DNA of 64,000 nucleotides from Stutzerimonas stutzeri (GCF_000219605.1 NC_015740.1:1426001-1490000); one strand, 5' to 3'. Counted from the stretch's first letter, positions 21,696 to 30,697 are shown. Program-made: numbers and translations. The notes: a model not told the origin generated them from the sequence alone.

Positions 21696-22532
21696 ATGGC
21701 CGCCATCGGACGTTACAACAGCCTGCAGATCGTCAAGCACACCGGTTTCGGCCTCTACCTCGACGGCGGGCCGGATGGCGAGATTCTGCTGCCCAACCGC
21801 TACATCCCCAAGGATGTGCCGACCGAGGTGGACGACTGGCTGAACGTGTTTGTCTACCTCGACAGCGAGGACAAGCTGATCGCGACCACGGAAAAGCCCA
21901 GGGTGCAGGTCGGCGAGTTTGCCAGTCTCAAGGTGGCGGAAATCAACCGCGTCGGGCTTTTCCTCGACTGGGGGCTGCCCAAGGATCTGCTACTGCCGCA
22001 CTCGGAGGAGAAGCGGCCGCTGCAAGTCGGCGACTACTGTGTGGTCTACGTGTACATCGACCAGCGCACCCGTCGCATCACCGCCACCGCACGGCTGGAT
22101 CGCCATCTGGACAAGACGCCGGCGCGCTACCGGGTGGGCGACGCGGTGGACCTGCTGATCGTCGAGCCGACCGATCTCGGCTACAAGGCGATCATCAACG
22201 GCCAGCACTGGGGGTTGATCCACAAGAACGAGGTGTTCAAGTTCCTGCGCGGCGGCATGCGTGAGCGAGGTTACATCCGCGAGCTGCGCGCCGACGGCAA
22301 GATAAGCCTGAGCCTGCAGCCGATCGGCAGCGAGGCGACCGATGCGCTGCAGGCGCTGATCCTCCAGCAACTGGAGGAAAACCAGGGCGTGCTGGCCGTG
22401 AGCGACAAGAGCCCGGCCGAAGAGATCGCGCGGCGGTTCGGTGTCAGCAAGGGCAACTTCAAGAAGGCCATCGGCGGGCTCTACAAGCAGGGCCGCATCG
22501 TCATCCACCCGGACCGCATCGAGCGCCCCTGA
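21696..22532 (+). CDS. CvfB/YitL-like S1 RNA-binding protein
   Basis: A 278-residue cytoplasmic protein started at ATG 21696. It contains tandem S1-type folds: MAAIGRYNSLQIVKHTGFGLYLDG, then GEFASLKVAEINRVGLFLDWGLPKDLLLP, and YRVGDAVDLLIVEPTDLGYKAIING. A C-terminal winged helix follows (SPAEEIARRFGVSKGNFKKAIGGLYKQGRI). This architecture is that of CvfB (Staphylococcus) and YitL. It probably binds RNA and affects post-transcriptional control. It starts 31 bases after the PQQ dehydrogenase stop on the same strand and may share its transcript. Confidence 0.88.
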   Translation: MAAIGRYNSLQIVKHTGFGLYLDGGPDGEILLPNRYIPKDVPTEVDDWLNVFVYLDSEDKLIATTEKPRVQVGEFASLKVAEINRVGLFLDWGLPKDLLLPHSEEKRPLQVGDYCVVYVYIDQRTRRITATARLDRHLDKTPARYRVGDAVDLLIVEPTDLGYKAIINGQHWGLIHKNEVFKFLRGGMRERGYIRELRADGKISLSLQPIGSEATDALQALILQQLEENQGVLAVSDKSPAEEIARRFGVSKGNFKKAIGGLYKQGRIVIHPDRIERP

Positions 22533-22545
22533 TGCGCGTCATGGG

Positions 22546-23124
22546 CTAAAGATCCAGGTCGATCTGGCTGCCAGCTTCCTTCCTCAGCGGCACGCCCTTG
22601 CCTGCGGCATAGCTCAGCTGGCCGTCGACCAGCCGTGCCGGGGCAGTGAAAGGGTGGGCGGCGGGCGGCTTCTCGTCCTGGATGTGCAGCACCTCGATAC
22701 CTCGGGTCTTCAGCACATCCGATACCAGTGAACGGTGGCAGCGCCACCAGAGCACCTCGGCGCACATCATCGCGGTGCGTTGCCGGCCCGCCATTTCCAG
22801 CAAACGGTTGAGCCCGCGGTTGAATTCGTCGCTCTGCAAATGATCGGCGTAGCCGCGAAAGGAGCTGTTGCGCCAGGCCAGGTTGGGCGAATCCGCAAGC
22901 GGCCGTCGGCGACCACCAAGCTCCTCGAACCAGGCATAGCCGATACCCGCTTCACCCAATGCACCCCGCAGCGCCTCGCTGCCGAACTGTGGCAGCCGCC
23001 GCGAACCGGGGAAGCGGCGCACGTCGGCGATGGCTTCGATGCCGTGCAACTGCAGCAGCTCGACAAAGGCCTCCAGCGAGCGGTTCGAATGGCCAATGGT
23101 CCAGACGGTCAGCGTGTCAGTCAT
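22546..23124 (-). CDS. DUF488 domain protein
   Basis: A 192-residue protein with the DUF488 pattern: TVWTIGHSNRS at the start, ADVRRFPGSRRLPQF in the middle, and MCAEVLWWRCHRSLVSDVL near the cysteine-containing end. The second-half MCAE...CHR segment is the most conserved part. No biochemical function is established for the family. It converges with the CvfB-like gene and is followed upstream by the DUF2945 gene on the same strand. Confidence 0.88.
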   Translation of the reverse strand: MTDTLTVWTIGHSNRSLEAFVELLQLHGIEAIADVRRFPGSRRLPQFGSEALRGALGEAGIGYAWFEELGGRRRPLADSPNLAWRNSSFRGYADHLQSDEFNRGLNRLLEMAGRQRTAMMCAEVLWWRCHRSLVSDVLKTRGIEVLHIQDEKPPAAHPFTAPARLVDGQLSYAAGKGVPLRKEAGSQIDLDL

Positions 23125-23128
23125 GCAA

Positions 23129-23341
23129 TCAGTCCAGCTTGGTCAGCGCCGACTCTTTATGCATCGCCACGTGATCGGTCTTGTCGCTCTTGATCTCGTA
23201 CTGCGGTGCTTCGGGGCTGGCACGCCGGGTCCGGCCCATGAACTCGGTGTCGGCCGTGTGCACCCGAGTGATGCGACCGCGGACTCGTCCCGCTTCCGAG
23301 TTCCAGCTCACGTGATCGCCGACCTTGAACTTATGGCTCAT
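23129..23341 (-). CDS. DUF2945 (Tudor-like) small protein
   Basis: A 70-residue protein started at ATG 23341, with GGAGG eight bases before; an upstream in-frame start is less plausible. The sequence KFKVGDHVSWNSEAGRVRGRITRVH is the family signature of DUF2945, whose members are small SH3/Tudor-like beta-barrels. It continues PQYEIKSDKTDHVAMHKESALTKL. Function is unknown. Its stop lies four bases from the DUF488 start, so the two probably form an operon. Confidence 0.85.
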   Translation of the reverse strand: MSHKFKVGDHVSWNSEAGRVRGRITRVHTADTEFMGRTRRASPEAPQYEIKSDKTDHVAMHKESALTKLD

Positions 23342-23874
23342 CGCTAACCTCCGCCTGCGTCTGTTGATCCTCATGTTGGACCTCGAAAGCGCGCCGACGG
23401 TTGCCCGAGCGTCACCCTTATATAGGGATTAATCCCTGCCGTTTCGCGCAATTATGCGGTGCCGTTCGTCGGGACAAAATCATAGGATTTAATGCCGTTT
23501 GAAAGTTGGCGAATTCAAAAAACCGTCGCAAGCGGAACGACAAATTCCTCTAGCAAGGGGGCTAAGCGTCATATCAAATCGATATCTGTACCCGTTTATA
23601 TAATGGCAACATAATATCGGTGACAGATATATGGCGGCTTATTGGCGATCTTTTTTCGCCACAAAGATTTCCATTATTTTTTCGAACCTATTATAAAGCC
23701 GCCACGCAAGACGATTTACCGGTTTGTTCAGGGAGTGGACGGCGGGAAATTTCTTGTAGAACGGTTCGTTTGTTGTGACACCGCGGTTCCTTCCAGTATC
23801 GCCCCACGACTTATCGACCTCCCGTCACTTTTCGAAGGCTGGGCCTTTGAAGCAGTAAGTTCCGGAAAGACTCA
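23342..23874. other. AT-rich intergenic region upstream of the GH5 glycanase
   Basis: About 530 bp with no convincing gene, and much richer in A and T than its surroundings. Phrases such as TATTATAAAG near 23688 could be promoter elements but no clean sigma70 pair was found. A possible small reading frame from 23642 overlaps the glycanase out of frame and is not supported. The region may hold silencing or regulatory sites for the secreted enzyme. Confidence 0.5.
23582..23630. repeat. Inverted repeat ATATCTGT/ACAGATAT
   Basis: ATATCTGT (23582-23589) and ACAGATAT (23623-23630) are exact complements, 33 bases apart, in the AT-rich leader of the glycanase gene. The spacing is about three helical turns, so two operator half-sites or a stem are both possible. 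The regulator is unknown. Confidence 0.5.
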
Positions 23875-25278
23875 ATGTCCACCAACCTGTTTACCGGTGC
23901 CCGTAAGGCACTCGTCGCTTCCATCGCCATGGCTGCTCTCATGGGTGGCGTAACCGTAGCAACTGTTCCTTACGCTGCTGCAGCTACCACTGTCGCTGCA
24001 GCCTCCGTTTCCACCAAGGTCAACGCCTTTACCAATACCGACTGGCTTAATGGTGTCTGGCGCACTGGCGCAGGCTTCTCCATTCCGGCCACGGCTGCCA
24101 ACCAGGCGGCTTTCAAGGCGGGCGCCTCGGTTCGCCTGGCGGACGGCCAAGTGCGCACCATCAGCCGCGCGCAGGTCGTCGGCAGCAACATGAGTGTGTT
24201 CCTTGATGGCGCCAAGCTCGATGGCAACAAGGTGGGTGCACCGCAGTCGGTCGCAACCGTGGCTGCCGCACCGGCCCCGAGCCCAGCGCCGTCAGCGCCG
24301 AGCACCACCAATGGCAAGCCGCTGCTGGTTGGCGTCAACCTGTCCGGTGCAGGCTTCGGCCCGTCGGTGGTTCCCGGTACACACGGCACCAACTACACCT
24401 ACCCGGCCGAGTCGTACTACAAGAAGTACGCCGACCTCGGCATGCCGCTGGTACGCCTGCCGTTCCTCTGGGAGCGTATCCAGCCCAAGCTGAACACGCC
24501 GCTGAATGCCACAGAACTTGCGCGCCTGAAGCAGTCGCTGGATTTCGCGCAGAAGCACAACGTCAAGGTGATCCTCGACCTGCACAACTACTACCGCTAT
24601 TTCAACAAGCTGATCGGCTCGAACGAAGTACCCATCAGCTCATTCGCGGCGGTGTGGAAGCAGATTGCGCAGGAAGTGGTCAACCACCCGGCGGTGGAAG
24701 GTTACGGGCTGATGAACGAGCCACATTCGACCAATGGGCTCTGGCCACAGGCCGCCCTGGCTGCTGCTCAGGCGATCCGCACCGTGGATTCCAAGCGCTG
24801 GATCTACGTGGCCGGTGACCGCTGGTCCAGTGCCTTCCACTGGCCGCACTACAACACTCAGCTGATCAGCAACCCGTGGATGCGCGATCCGAAGAACAAC
24901 CTGGTGTACGAAGCACACATGTACATCGACAAGGATTTCTCCGGTAACTACTTCGACAAGAACGAAAAGTTCGACCCGATGATCGGTGTCAATCGCGTCA
25001 AGCCTTTCGTCGACTGGCTGAAGCAGAACAAGCTGCGTGGCTACATCGGTGAGCACGGTATTCCGGACTTCTCGCCGTCCGCCCTGGTGGCCACTGACAA
25101 CCTGCTGTCTTACCTGCGTCAGAACTGCATCCCCAGCACTTACTGGGCAGCAGGTCCCTGGTGGGGCGAGTACGCACTGTCGCTGGACGTGACCAGTGGC
25201 AAGCACCGCCCGCAGCTGCCGATTCTGCAGAAGCACGCCAAGACCGCGCACAGCTGCACCAGCATCGGTCCGCTGTAA
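23875..25278 (+). CDS. Secreted GH5 family glycanase (cellulase-like)
   Basis: A 467-residue protein with a signal peptide ending near residue 37. Residues about 48-127 form an accessory module (FTNTDWLNGVWRTGAGF, VRLADGQVRTISRAQ, KLDGNKVGAP) followed by a Pro/Ala/Ser linker (128-147). The GH5 barrel begins at LLVGVNLSGAGFG. Acid/base Glu282 sits in GLMNEPH and nucleophile Glu393 in YIGEHGIPD; VRLPFLWERIQP is the family arginine strand. The fold cleaves beta-1,4 glycans, most often cellulose, but the substrate is not certain. It has its own terminator and an AT-rich upstream region, so it stands alone as a unit. Confidence 0.88.
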   Translation: MSTNLFTGARKALVASIAMAALMGGVTVATVPYAAAATTVAAASVSTKVNAFTNTDWLNGVWRTGAGFSIPATAANQAAFKAGASVRLADGQVRTISRAQVVGSNMSVFLDGAKLDGNKVGAPQSVATVAAAPAPSPAPSAPSTTNGKPLLVGVNLSGAGFGPSVVPGTHGTNYTYPAESYYKKYADLGMPLVRLPFLWERIQPKLNTPLNATELARLKQSLDFAQKHNVKVILDLHNYYRYFNKLIGSNEVPISSFAAVWKQIAQEVVNHPAVEGYGLMNEPHSTNGLWPQAALAAAQAIRTVDSKRWIYVAGDRWSSAFHWPHYNTQLISNPWMRDPKNNLVYEAHMYIDKDFSGNYFDKNEKFDPMIGVNRVKPFVDWLKQNKLRGYIGEHGIPDFSPSALVATDNLLSYLRQNCIPSTYWAAGPWWGEYALSLDVTSGKHRPQLPILQKHAKTAHSCTSIGPL

Positions 25279-25298
25279 GGACTTCACCCTCAAGCAAG

Positions 25299-25321
25299 AA
25301 CGGGCCTTCGGGCCCGTTTTT
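25299..25321 (+). terminator. Rho-independent terminator of the GH5 gene
   Basis: AACGGGCC and GGCCCGTT form an eight-pair stem with a TTCG loop, followed by five T, 20 bases after the stop codon at 25278. Confidence 0.9.
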
Positions 25322-25723
25322 GCGTTTCAGCGCCCAGCCTGTCTGCTACAGCTCGTCGGCTCGCTCGAGGCAGCCCGGTGCCAGCTACCTTCGACCATTC
25401 GGTCACAAACGTGCCGTCACGCGCCGTTTCGCTTGTTTTCGTACGCCGATCCGTAGCCCAGTCGCGATGCCGCCTGCAGGCCTATCGTGGGCAGAGCGCC
25501 AGCAAACCAGCGCTGTCCGGCTCGCTCGTCCACTACCGGCGCCGCCGCGATAGCCCGCCAGCGAACGCCGGAACCGTCTGGCCCGAGCCACGGAACTCGA
25601 AAAATGGGGTCCGGTCACCATTTATGTGCGCACTTACATTGCACGGCCGCGGCGATCCGCATCGCTGTGCTTCAACGGACCGTGGTCATCCGGCCAATCC
25701 ATAACCCTATAAAGGTGGACAAA
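25322..25723. other. Intergenic region with an AAATGG/CCATTT inverted repeat
   Basis: About 400 bp without a supported gene. The only structure noticed is AAATGG (25602-25607) facing CCATTT (25618-25623) around GGTCCGGTCA, resembling short GGGGTC-type elements seen as scattered remnants in pseudomonad genomes. The promoter of the three-gene operon that follows should lie in the last 100 bp. Confidence 0.4.
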
Positions 25724-26494
25724 ATGACGACACCCGATGAAGAAATCACAGGTTACGGCGGCCAAGCCGGCACCGGCACGCCGCAGAAGGCCGCCTCCAG
25801 CGGACAGTCGAGCAGTTCGTCGTCCGGCACTGGTGCGGCCCCGATGAGTGGCTCCGGGGCCAGCCAGGGTGCCACCAGCGAGGACATCAAGGCCAAGGCA
25901 GCCGAAGCCGGCGAACAGCTGAAAAATCAGGGCAAGGCACAGCTGGACAGCTATCGCGGCACCGCTGCCGACGAACTGGAAAAGGTCGCGCAAAGCGCCA
26001 AGGCTGCCGCCGCAGAGCTGGAAAATCAGGACAGCGCCGGGTTGTCCCACTACGTGTCCGACATTGCTCAGAGCATGGTCGACCTGGCCGACAACCTGCG
26101 CGGCCAGAGCGTCGACGAGCTGGTCGGCGAGGTGAACCGCCTGGCGCGCAACAATCCGGGCCTGTTCATTGCCGGCAGCGTCGCCCTCGGCTTCGGCCTG
26201 ACCCGCTTTGCGCGGGCTTCGAGTAATCGCACCCACACGACGGCACGCGAGCCCACCACCGATTACGGCCATTCCGATGCTGCTCGACCGCATCCCACTT
26301 CGCCGCTGGGCGTTCCGGCTGACGTAACAGCTGAAACCCTGCCGAGCCAGGCCGAACTCGATTCGCGCATTTCAAGCGGCGCATCGGGCGGTACGGTCGG
26401 CAGCGTCAGCAATGCGGGCATGACCTCGACGCCGGGCAGCACCAACGGCATCGGCGCCAACGGCAGAGGCACAAACGGAGGGCTGAATCGATGA
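25724..26494 (+). CDS. Ser/Gly/Ala-rich protein with a single membrane segment, first gene of a three-gene operon
   Basis: A 256-residue protein started at ATG 25724 (AAAGGTGG upstream). Residues 1-60 are low-complexity (Ser, Gly, Thr, Ala). A long Ala/Glu/Lys helix follows (SEDIKAKAAEAGEQLKNQGK, AADELEKVAQSAKAAAAELE), then a second amphipathic helix and a hydrophobic segment NNPGLFIAGSVALGFGLTRF. The tail is again Ser/Thr/Gly/Asn-rich. The centre resembles nutrient-deprivation-induced and DUF883-like envelope proteins. Its stop overlaps the start of the next gene by four bases. The role is unknown, but the coupling argues for a common membrane complex. Confidence 0.7.
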   Translation: MTTPDEEITGYGGQAGTGTPQKAASSGQSSSSSSGTGAAPMSGSGASQGATSEDIKAKAAEAGEQLKNQGKAQLDSYRGTAADELEKVAQSAKAAAAELENQDSAGLSHYVSDIAQSMVDLADNLRGQSVDELVGEVNRLARNNPGLFIAGSVALGFGLTRFARASSNRTHTTAREPTTDYGHSDAARPHPTSPLGVPADVTAETLPSQAELDSRISSGASGGTVGSVSNAGMTSTPGSTNGIGANGRGTNGGLNR

Positions 26495-26919
26495 ACGAGC
26501 AACGTAACCTGAACACGCCTTACGAACCGGCGGCGAACCCCGAGCACGACACTTCCGTGGGCGGCCTGTTGCGGCAGCTGACGCGTGAAGTGCCGTCACT
26601 GTTCACCAAGGAGCTGGCTCTGGCCAAGGCCGAGCTGAGCGAATCCATCCGTGCCACCAAAGCCGGCGCCGCGAGCGTGGCCACCGGTGGTGCCGTGCTG
26701 CTGGCTGGCTTCATCGTGCTGCTGATGTCGGCCGTGTACTTCCTCGGAACGATGATGGAGCTGTGGCTCGCTGCGCTGATCGTCGGCGTGGTCGTGGTGG
26801 TGGTAGGCCTGATCATGGTCTCGGCGGGCAAGAAGAAATTCGAAGCTTCTTCGTTGAAGCCTGACCGCACCATCCATTCTCTGCAGAAGGACAAAGAAAT
26901 CGTCAGGGGGCACGCATGA
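26491..26919 (+). CDS. Phage holin family / YqjE-like (DUF1469) membrane protein
   Basis: A 142-residue protein whose ATG overlaps the previous stop. Residues 24-60 are an amphipathic helix (GGLLRQLTREVPSLFTKELALAKAELSESIR) of the DUF1469/YqjE pattern. Two membrane helices follow (VLLAGFIVLLMSAVYFLG and LWLAALIVGVVVVVVGLIMV), then a basic tail. Despite the family name this is not evidence of phage; the set usually appears with DUF883/DUF3618 genes in envelope-stress operons. Its stop overlaps the next start. Confidence 0.85.
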   Translation: MNEQRNLNTPYEPAANPEHDTSVGGLLRQLTREVPSLFTKELALAKAELSESIRATKAGAASVATGGAVLLAGFIVLLMSAVYFLGTMMELWLAALIVGVVVVVVGLIMVSAGKKKFEASSLKPDRTIHSLQKDKEIVRGHA

Positions 26920-27674
26920 GTACGCACAATCAGATAGATCTGGAAGCGCAGAAAGACCCGAGCACGCTCGAACGCGAGATCGATCAGCAGCGTGCCGAGA
27001 TCGGCAACATCGTCCACGCTCTGGAAAGCAAATTGTCGCCGGGGCAGATGATCGACACCGCACTGGGCTACGCCAAGGGTGGTGGCGGTGAGTTCCTGCA
27101 CAACCTCAGCGATACGGTGAAGGCCAACCCTGTGCCCACTTTGCTTACCGGCATCGGATTGGTCTGGCTGATGGCCGGGCAGAATCGTCGCCCGGATTAC
27201 AGTGCCCACGCTTCCAGCGGCCCGTCGATGACCGACAAGCTCGCGGCCAAGGCCTCTGGCCTGAAGCAGCAGGGCACCGGCATCAAGGACAAGGCGGCTC
27301 AGATGAGTCATGACGCCTCCAGTAGTCTGGGCAGCGCCCGCCATCGGGTCAGCGACTCCAGCCGTCAGGCGGCGGAAAGCCTGAAGCACACCGCCGATCG
27401 CGCTCGTGGTGGCTTCAGCCAGTTGCTCAACGAGCAGCCGCTCGCCCTTGGCGCCATGGGTATTGCCCTGGGTGCTCTGCTGGCTGCTACCGTTCCACCG
27501 ACCCGTCGTGAAGACGAACTGATGGGTCAGAAGAGCGACGAGCTGACCGGCAAGCTCAAGCACAAGGCCCGTGAAGGCTACGAAATGGCCAGTGCCGAAG
27601 GTGAGCATCTGGCCAGCCAGGTAAAGCACGACCTGGAGCGCGATCACGGCCAACCGGCCTCACGGCCGCACTGA
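26916..27674 (+). CDS. DUF3618 domain protein, third gene of the operon
   Basis: A 252-residue protein. The DUF3618 motif lies at the start: DPSTLEREIDQQRAEIGNIVHALESKLSPGQMIDTAL. A hydrophobic segment (PTLLTGIGLVWLMAG) follows, then a long helical region with coiled-coil character and a second hydrophobic segment (LALGAMGIALGALLAATVP). The end is Lys/Glu-rich. The ATG overlaps the stop of the holin-like gene, so the three genes are translated as a unit. Likely an inner-membrane stress or cell-envelope protein; the exact role is not established. Confidence 0.85.
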   Translation: MSTHNQIDLEAQKDPSTLEREIDQQRAEIGNIVHALESKLSPGQMIDTALGYAKGGGGEFLHNLSDTVKANPVPTLLTGIGLVWLMAGQNRRPDYSAHASSGPSMTDKLAAKASGLKQQGTGIKDKAAQMSHDASSSLGSARHRVSDSSRQAAESLKHTADRARGGFSQLLNEQPLALGAMGIALGALLAATVPPTRREDELMGQKSDELTGKLKHKAREGYEMASAEGEHLASQVKHDLERDHGQPASRPH

Positions 27675-27757
27675 CGGAGCGTCGGCGGGTTGCCGTTCGC
27701 GAGACGCGCGGTGGGCTTGAGTCCGATCGCATAACCTCCGATAATCCGCCGCCTGGC

Positions 27758-27833
27758 GCCGGTGTAGCTCAGTAGGTAGAGCAGCGCATTCGTAATGCGA
27801 AGGTCGCAGGTTCGACTCCTGTCTCCGGCACCA
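27758..27833 (+). tRNA. tRNA-Thr (anticodon CGT)
   Basis: The 76-base gene folds as a cloverleaf: acceptor arm GCCGGTG/CTCCGGC, D arm GCTC/GAGC, anticodon loop TTCGTAA (anticodon CGT), T arm GCAGG/CCTGT with TTCGACT loop, and an encoded CCA end. Position 6 and 67 are T opposite T, an unusual acceptor mismatch. The outer pair of the anticodon stem (27-43) is also a mismatch. Confidence 0.95.
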
Positions 27834-27841
27834 CAGAACTC

Positions 27842-27868
27842 AAAGCCCGCAGCGATGCGGGCTTTTTT
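27842..27868 (+). terminator. Terminator downstream of tRNA-Thr
   Basis: AAAGCCCGC and GCGGGCTTT form a nine-pair stem around AGCGAT, with the pairing region running directly into a T-run. It begins eight bases after the tRNA 3' end. Confidence 0.9.
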
Positions 27869-27901
27869 CGTTTTATGGGCGCTGTTGGCGTGGCGGCTGG
27901 G

Positions 27902-29380
27902 CTACCGAGCTCTTCGCGTGGTCAGGGCAATACCGAGTGCGGCCATTGTCAGCAGGGCGGCGACCAGGATCATGACCGTCACGAATGCGCTGTCGAACGC
28001 ACTTTGTGCCACGCCGATGAGCTGAGCAGCCACGCTGTCGGGCAGGGACTCGGCGGCGATCAGCGCGCCGTCCAGGCTGTCACGGGCCAGTGCCGGGGCG
28101 TCCACACTGGCAGGGGCAGCGAAGGCGCGGGTGTAAACCGCCGACATCACGCTGCCCAGCACGGCGATGCCGAATGCGCCGCCGAGTTCGTACGAAACCT
28201 CCTCGATCGAAGCGGCCATGCCGGCGCGGTCTGGCGGAGCATGCAGCAGCATGGCGCTGGAGGCGGCCGTCATTGCCGCACCGACGCCGAAACCGAGCAG
28301 GGCGAACGAGACCAGCTGAATCCAGTACGCGGCGCTGTAGCCCAGCAGGTAGAGCAGGGCTCCGGCTGCGGCGAGGCCCAGTGATGCACTGAGAATGCGT
28401 TCGGCGCCCAGGCGCGGCAGTGCCAGCCCCGCTAGCGGGCCGGCAATGAAGGCGCCGAGGGGGATTGGCAGGATGGTCAGACCCGCCTGCAGGGGCGACA
28501 GGCCTACCACCAGTTGCAGACGCTGGCTGACCACCAGTTCCATACCCATCAGTGCAGCGGAAGCGATGAGCGCGGTGGCCACACCGGCAGAAAAACTGCG
28601 GTCACGGAACAGGGTGAAGTCGATCATGGGAATCGTCGCTCGCCGCTGACGTCGCAGGAAAGCCAGGCTGCAGATCACTGCCGCGATTGCCGCCATACCG
28701 GCTTGCAGGAGCGAGAAGTCGGCCTTGCCGGCTTCCTTGATGGCCAGCGTCAGGCCGACCAGGGCGCCCATGACCCACAGCGAGGCGAGCAGGTCGAACG
28801 GCCGCTCGGGATTGCCGGGCCTGGTTGGCACCCAGCGCAAGGCGAGAACCAAAGCGAGCAGGACGATGGGCACATTGATGATGAACACCGAGCCCCACCA
28901 GAAGTGTTCGAGCAGCACACCGCCGACCACCGGCCCGAAGGCTGCACCACCGGAGGCGATCGCCGCCCAGATGCCGAACGCCAGGGCGCGCTCGCGATCA
29001 TCGTCGAAAACATGACGGATGATCGCCAGGGTCGCCGGCATCATCATTGCCGCCCCAACCGCGAGCGCGACGCGTGCCGCGATCAACAGCGCCGGGCTGG
29101 GCGAGAAGGCGGCGCCGAGGGAGGCCAGGCCGAACACCACCAGCCCGGCGACGAACATCCGCTTGTGGCCGAAACGGTCGCCCAGCGCTCCCATGCCCGG
29201 CAGCAGGCCGGCAACGGTGAGAGCGTAGGCGTTGACGATCCACAGTTTTTCGTTGGCCGTGGCACGCAGCTCGTAGGTCAGACTGGGCAGGGCGAGGTAG
29301 ATTACCGTCATGTCGATGACGATCAGCAGCAGCGCGCTGGACAGGATGCCCAGCACCAGCCAGCGAAGAGGCGATTTCAC
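27902..29380 (-). CDS. MFS transporter, DHA2 (EmrB/QacA-like) family
   Basis: A 492-residue protein with about 14 hydrophobic segments, started at GTG 29380 with GAAGGA upstream. The cytoplasmic loop motif between helices 2 and 3 reads GDRFGHKRMF, and LAIIRHVFDDDRERALAFGIW is typical of the DHA2 drug-proton antiporters. ASGGAAFGPVVGGVLLEHFWWGSVFIINVPI is the family motif C. Probably an export pump for cationic or aromatic compounds across the inner membrane. The divergent TetR gene and the palindrome between them suggest local repression. Confidence 0.9.
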   Translation of the reverse strand: MKSPLRWLVLGILSSALLLIVIDMTVIYLALPSLTYELRATANEKLWIVNAYALTVAGLLPGMGALGDRFGHKRMFVAGLVVFGLASLGAAFSPSPALLIAARVALAVGAAMMMPATLAIIRHVFDDDRERALAFGIWAAIASGGAAFGPVVGGVLLEHFWWGSVFIINVPIVLLALVLALRWVPTRPGNPERPFDLLASLWVMGALVGLTLAIKEAGKADFSLLQAGMAAIAAVICSLAFLRRQRRATIPMIDFTLFRDRSFSAGVATALIASAALMGMELVVSQRLQLVVGLSPLQAGLTILPIPLGAFIAGPLAGLALPRLGAERILSASLGLAAAGALLYLLGYSAAYWIQLVSFALLGFGVGAAMTAASSAMLLHAPPDRAGMAASIEEVSYELGGAFGIAVLGSVMSAVYTRAFAAPASVDAPALARDSLDGALIAAESLPDSVAAQLIGVAQSAFDSAFVTVMILVAALLTMAALGIALTTRRAR

Positions 29381-29447
29381 GAGTCGATCCTTCAGGTTGC
29401 GGGTGGCAGCGCGATTGGTTGGAGCATGGTTGTTCCGGTAGAATATA

Positions 29448-29461
29448 AATACATACGTATT
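29448..29461. promoter_or_regulatory. Palindromic operator between MFS and TetR genes
   Basis: AATAC (29448-29452) and GTATT (29457-29461) flank ATAC, giving a 14 bp near-palindrome in the 100 bp gap of the divergent pair. ATACGTAT inside it is an exact eight-base palindrome. It is the natural candidate for the TetR binding site. Confidence 0.55.
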
Positions 29462-29479
29462 GAATTAAAAGGGGCGTCG

Positions 29480-30025
29480 GTGGGCAGAAAGAAGACAATC
29501 GATCGCGAAGCGTTGCTGGATGTGGCCGAGGGCATCGTCAATCGGCAGGGCGCTGCCGCGCTGACCATTGACGCAGTCGCCAAGGCGGCGGGCATTACCA
29601 AGGGCGGCGTGCAGTACAGCTTCGGCAGCAAGGACGACCTGATCAATGCCATGTTCGAGCGTTGGGGCAAGGGCTATACGGAACAGTTCCAGCGCATCGC
29701 CGGAGACGATCCTGACCCGCTGACGGCGGTGCGCGCCCATGTCGAGGCGACCCGCGCCTCGGATTCGGACGCCGATGCCAAGGCCGCGAGCCTGATGGCG
29801 GCGTTGCTGCAGACGCCCGAGCACCTGGCTTCGACCCGCGCCTGGTATCAGGCGCGCCTGGCCGGCCTCGATACGTCCAGCGAGGCGGGCCGGCGGGCGC
29901 GGCTGGCCTTCTTTGCCACGGAAGGAATCTTCACGCTGCGCTTCTTTCGCCTGATGGAGATCAGCGAAGAGGAGTGGCGCGACGTGCTTGGTGACATCGC
30001 CGCGCTGGTGCGCGCCGACAGCTGA
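29480..30025 (+). CDS. TetR family transcriptional regulator
   Basis: A 181-residue protein started at GTG 29480, with AAAAGGGG five bases before. The helix-turn-helix is at residues 24-50 (AALTIDAVAKAAGITKGGVQYSFGSKDDLI). The C-terminal part is the ligand-binding, dimer-forming domain. It is divergent from the MFS pump and is probably its repressor. The ligand is unknown. Confidence 0.9.
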   Translation: MGRKKTIDREALLDVAEGIVNRQGAAALTIDAVAKAAGITKGGVQYSFGSKDDLINAMFERWGKGYTEQFQRIAGDDPDPLTAVRAHVEATRASDSDADAKAASLMAALLQTPEHLASTRAWYQARLAGLDTSSEAGRRARLAFFATEGIFTLRFFRLMEISEEEWRDVLGDIAALVRADS

Positions 30026-30028
30026 TGC

Positions 30029-30656
<628 letters not shown>

Positions 30657-30697
30657 CGCGAGCGGGAGCGCAGCCAGGGTGGCTGCGCCCGCGGAGG

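Noticed and set aside
23642..23953. Possible 103-residue gene before the GH5 glycanase
   Set aside because: It begins with TTG, lacks a ribosome site, overlaps the glycanase start out of frame, and has no recognisable family.
26491..26919. Prophage signal from the holin-like gene
   Set aside because: The family name is historical. No other phage gene is nearby and the neighbours are envelope-stress type.
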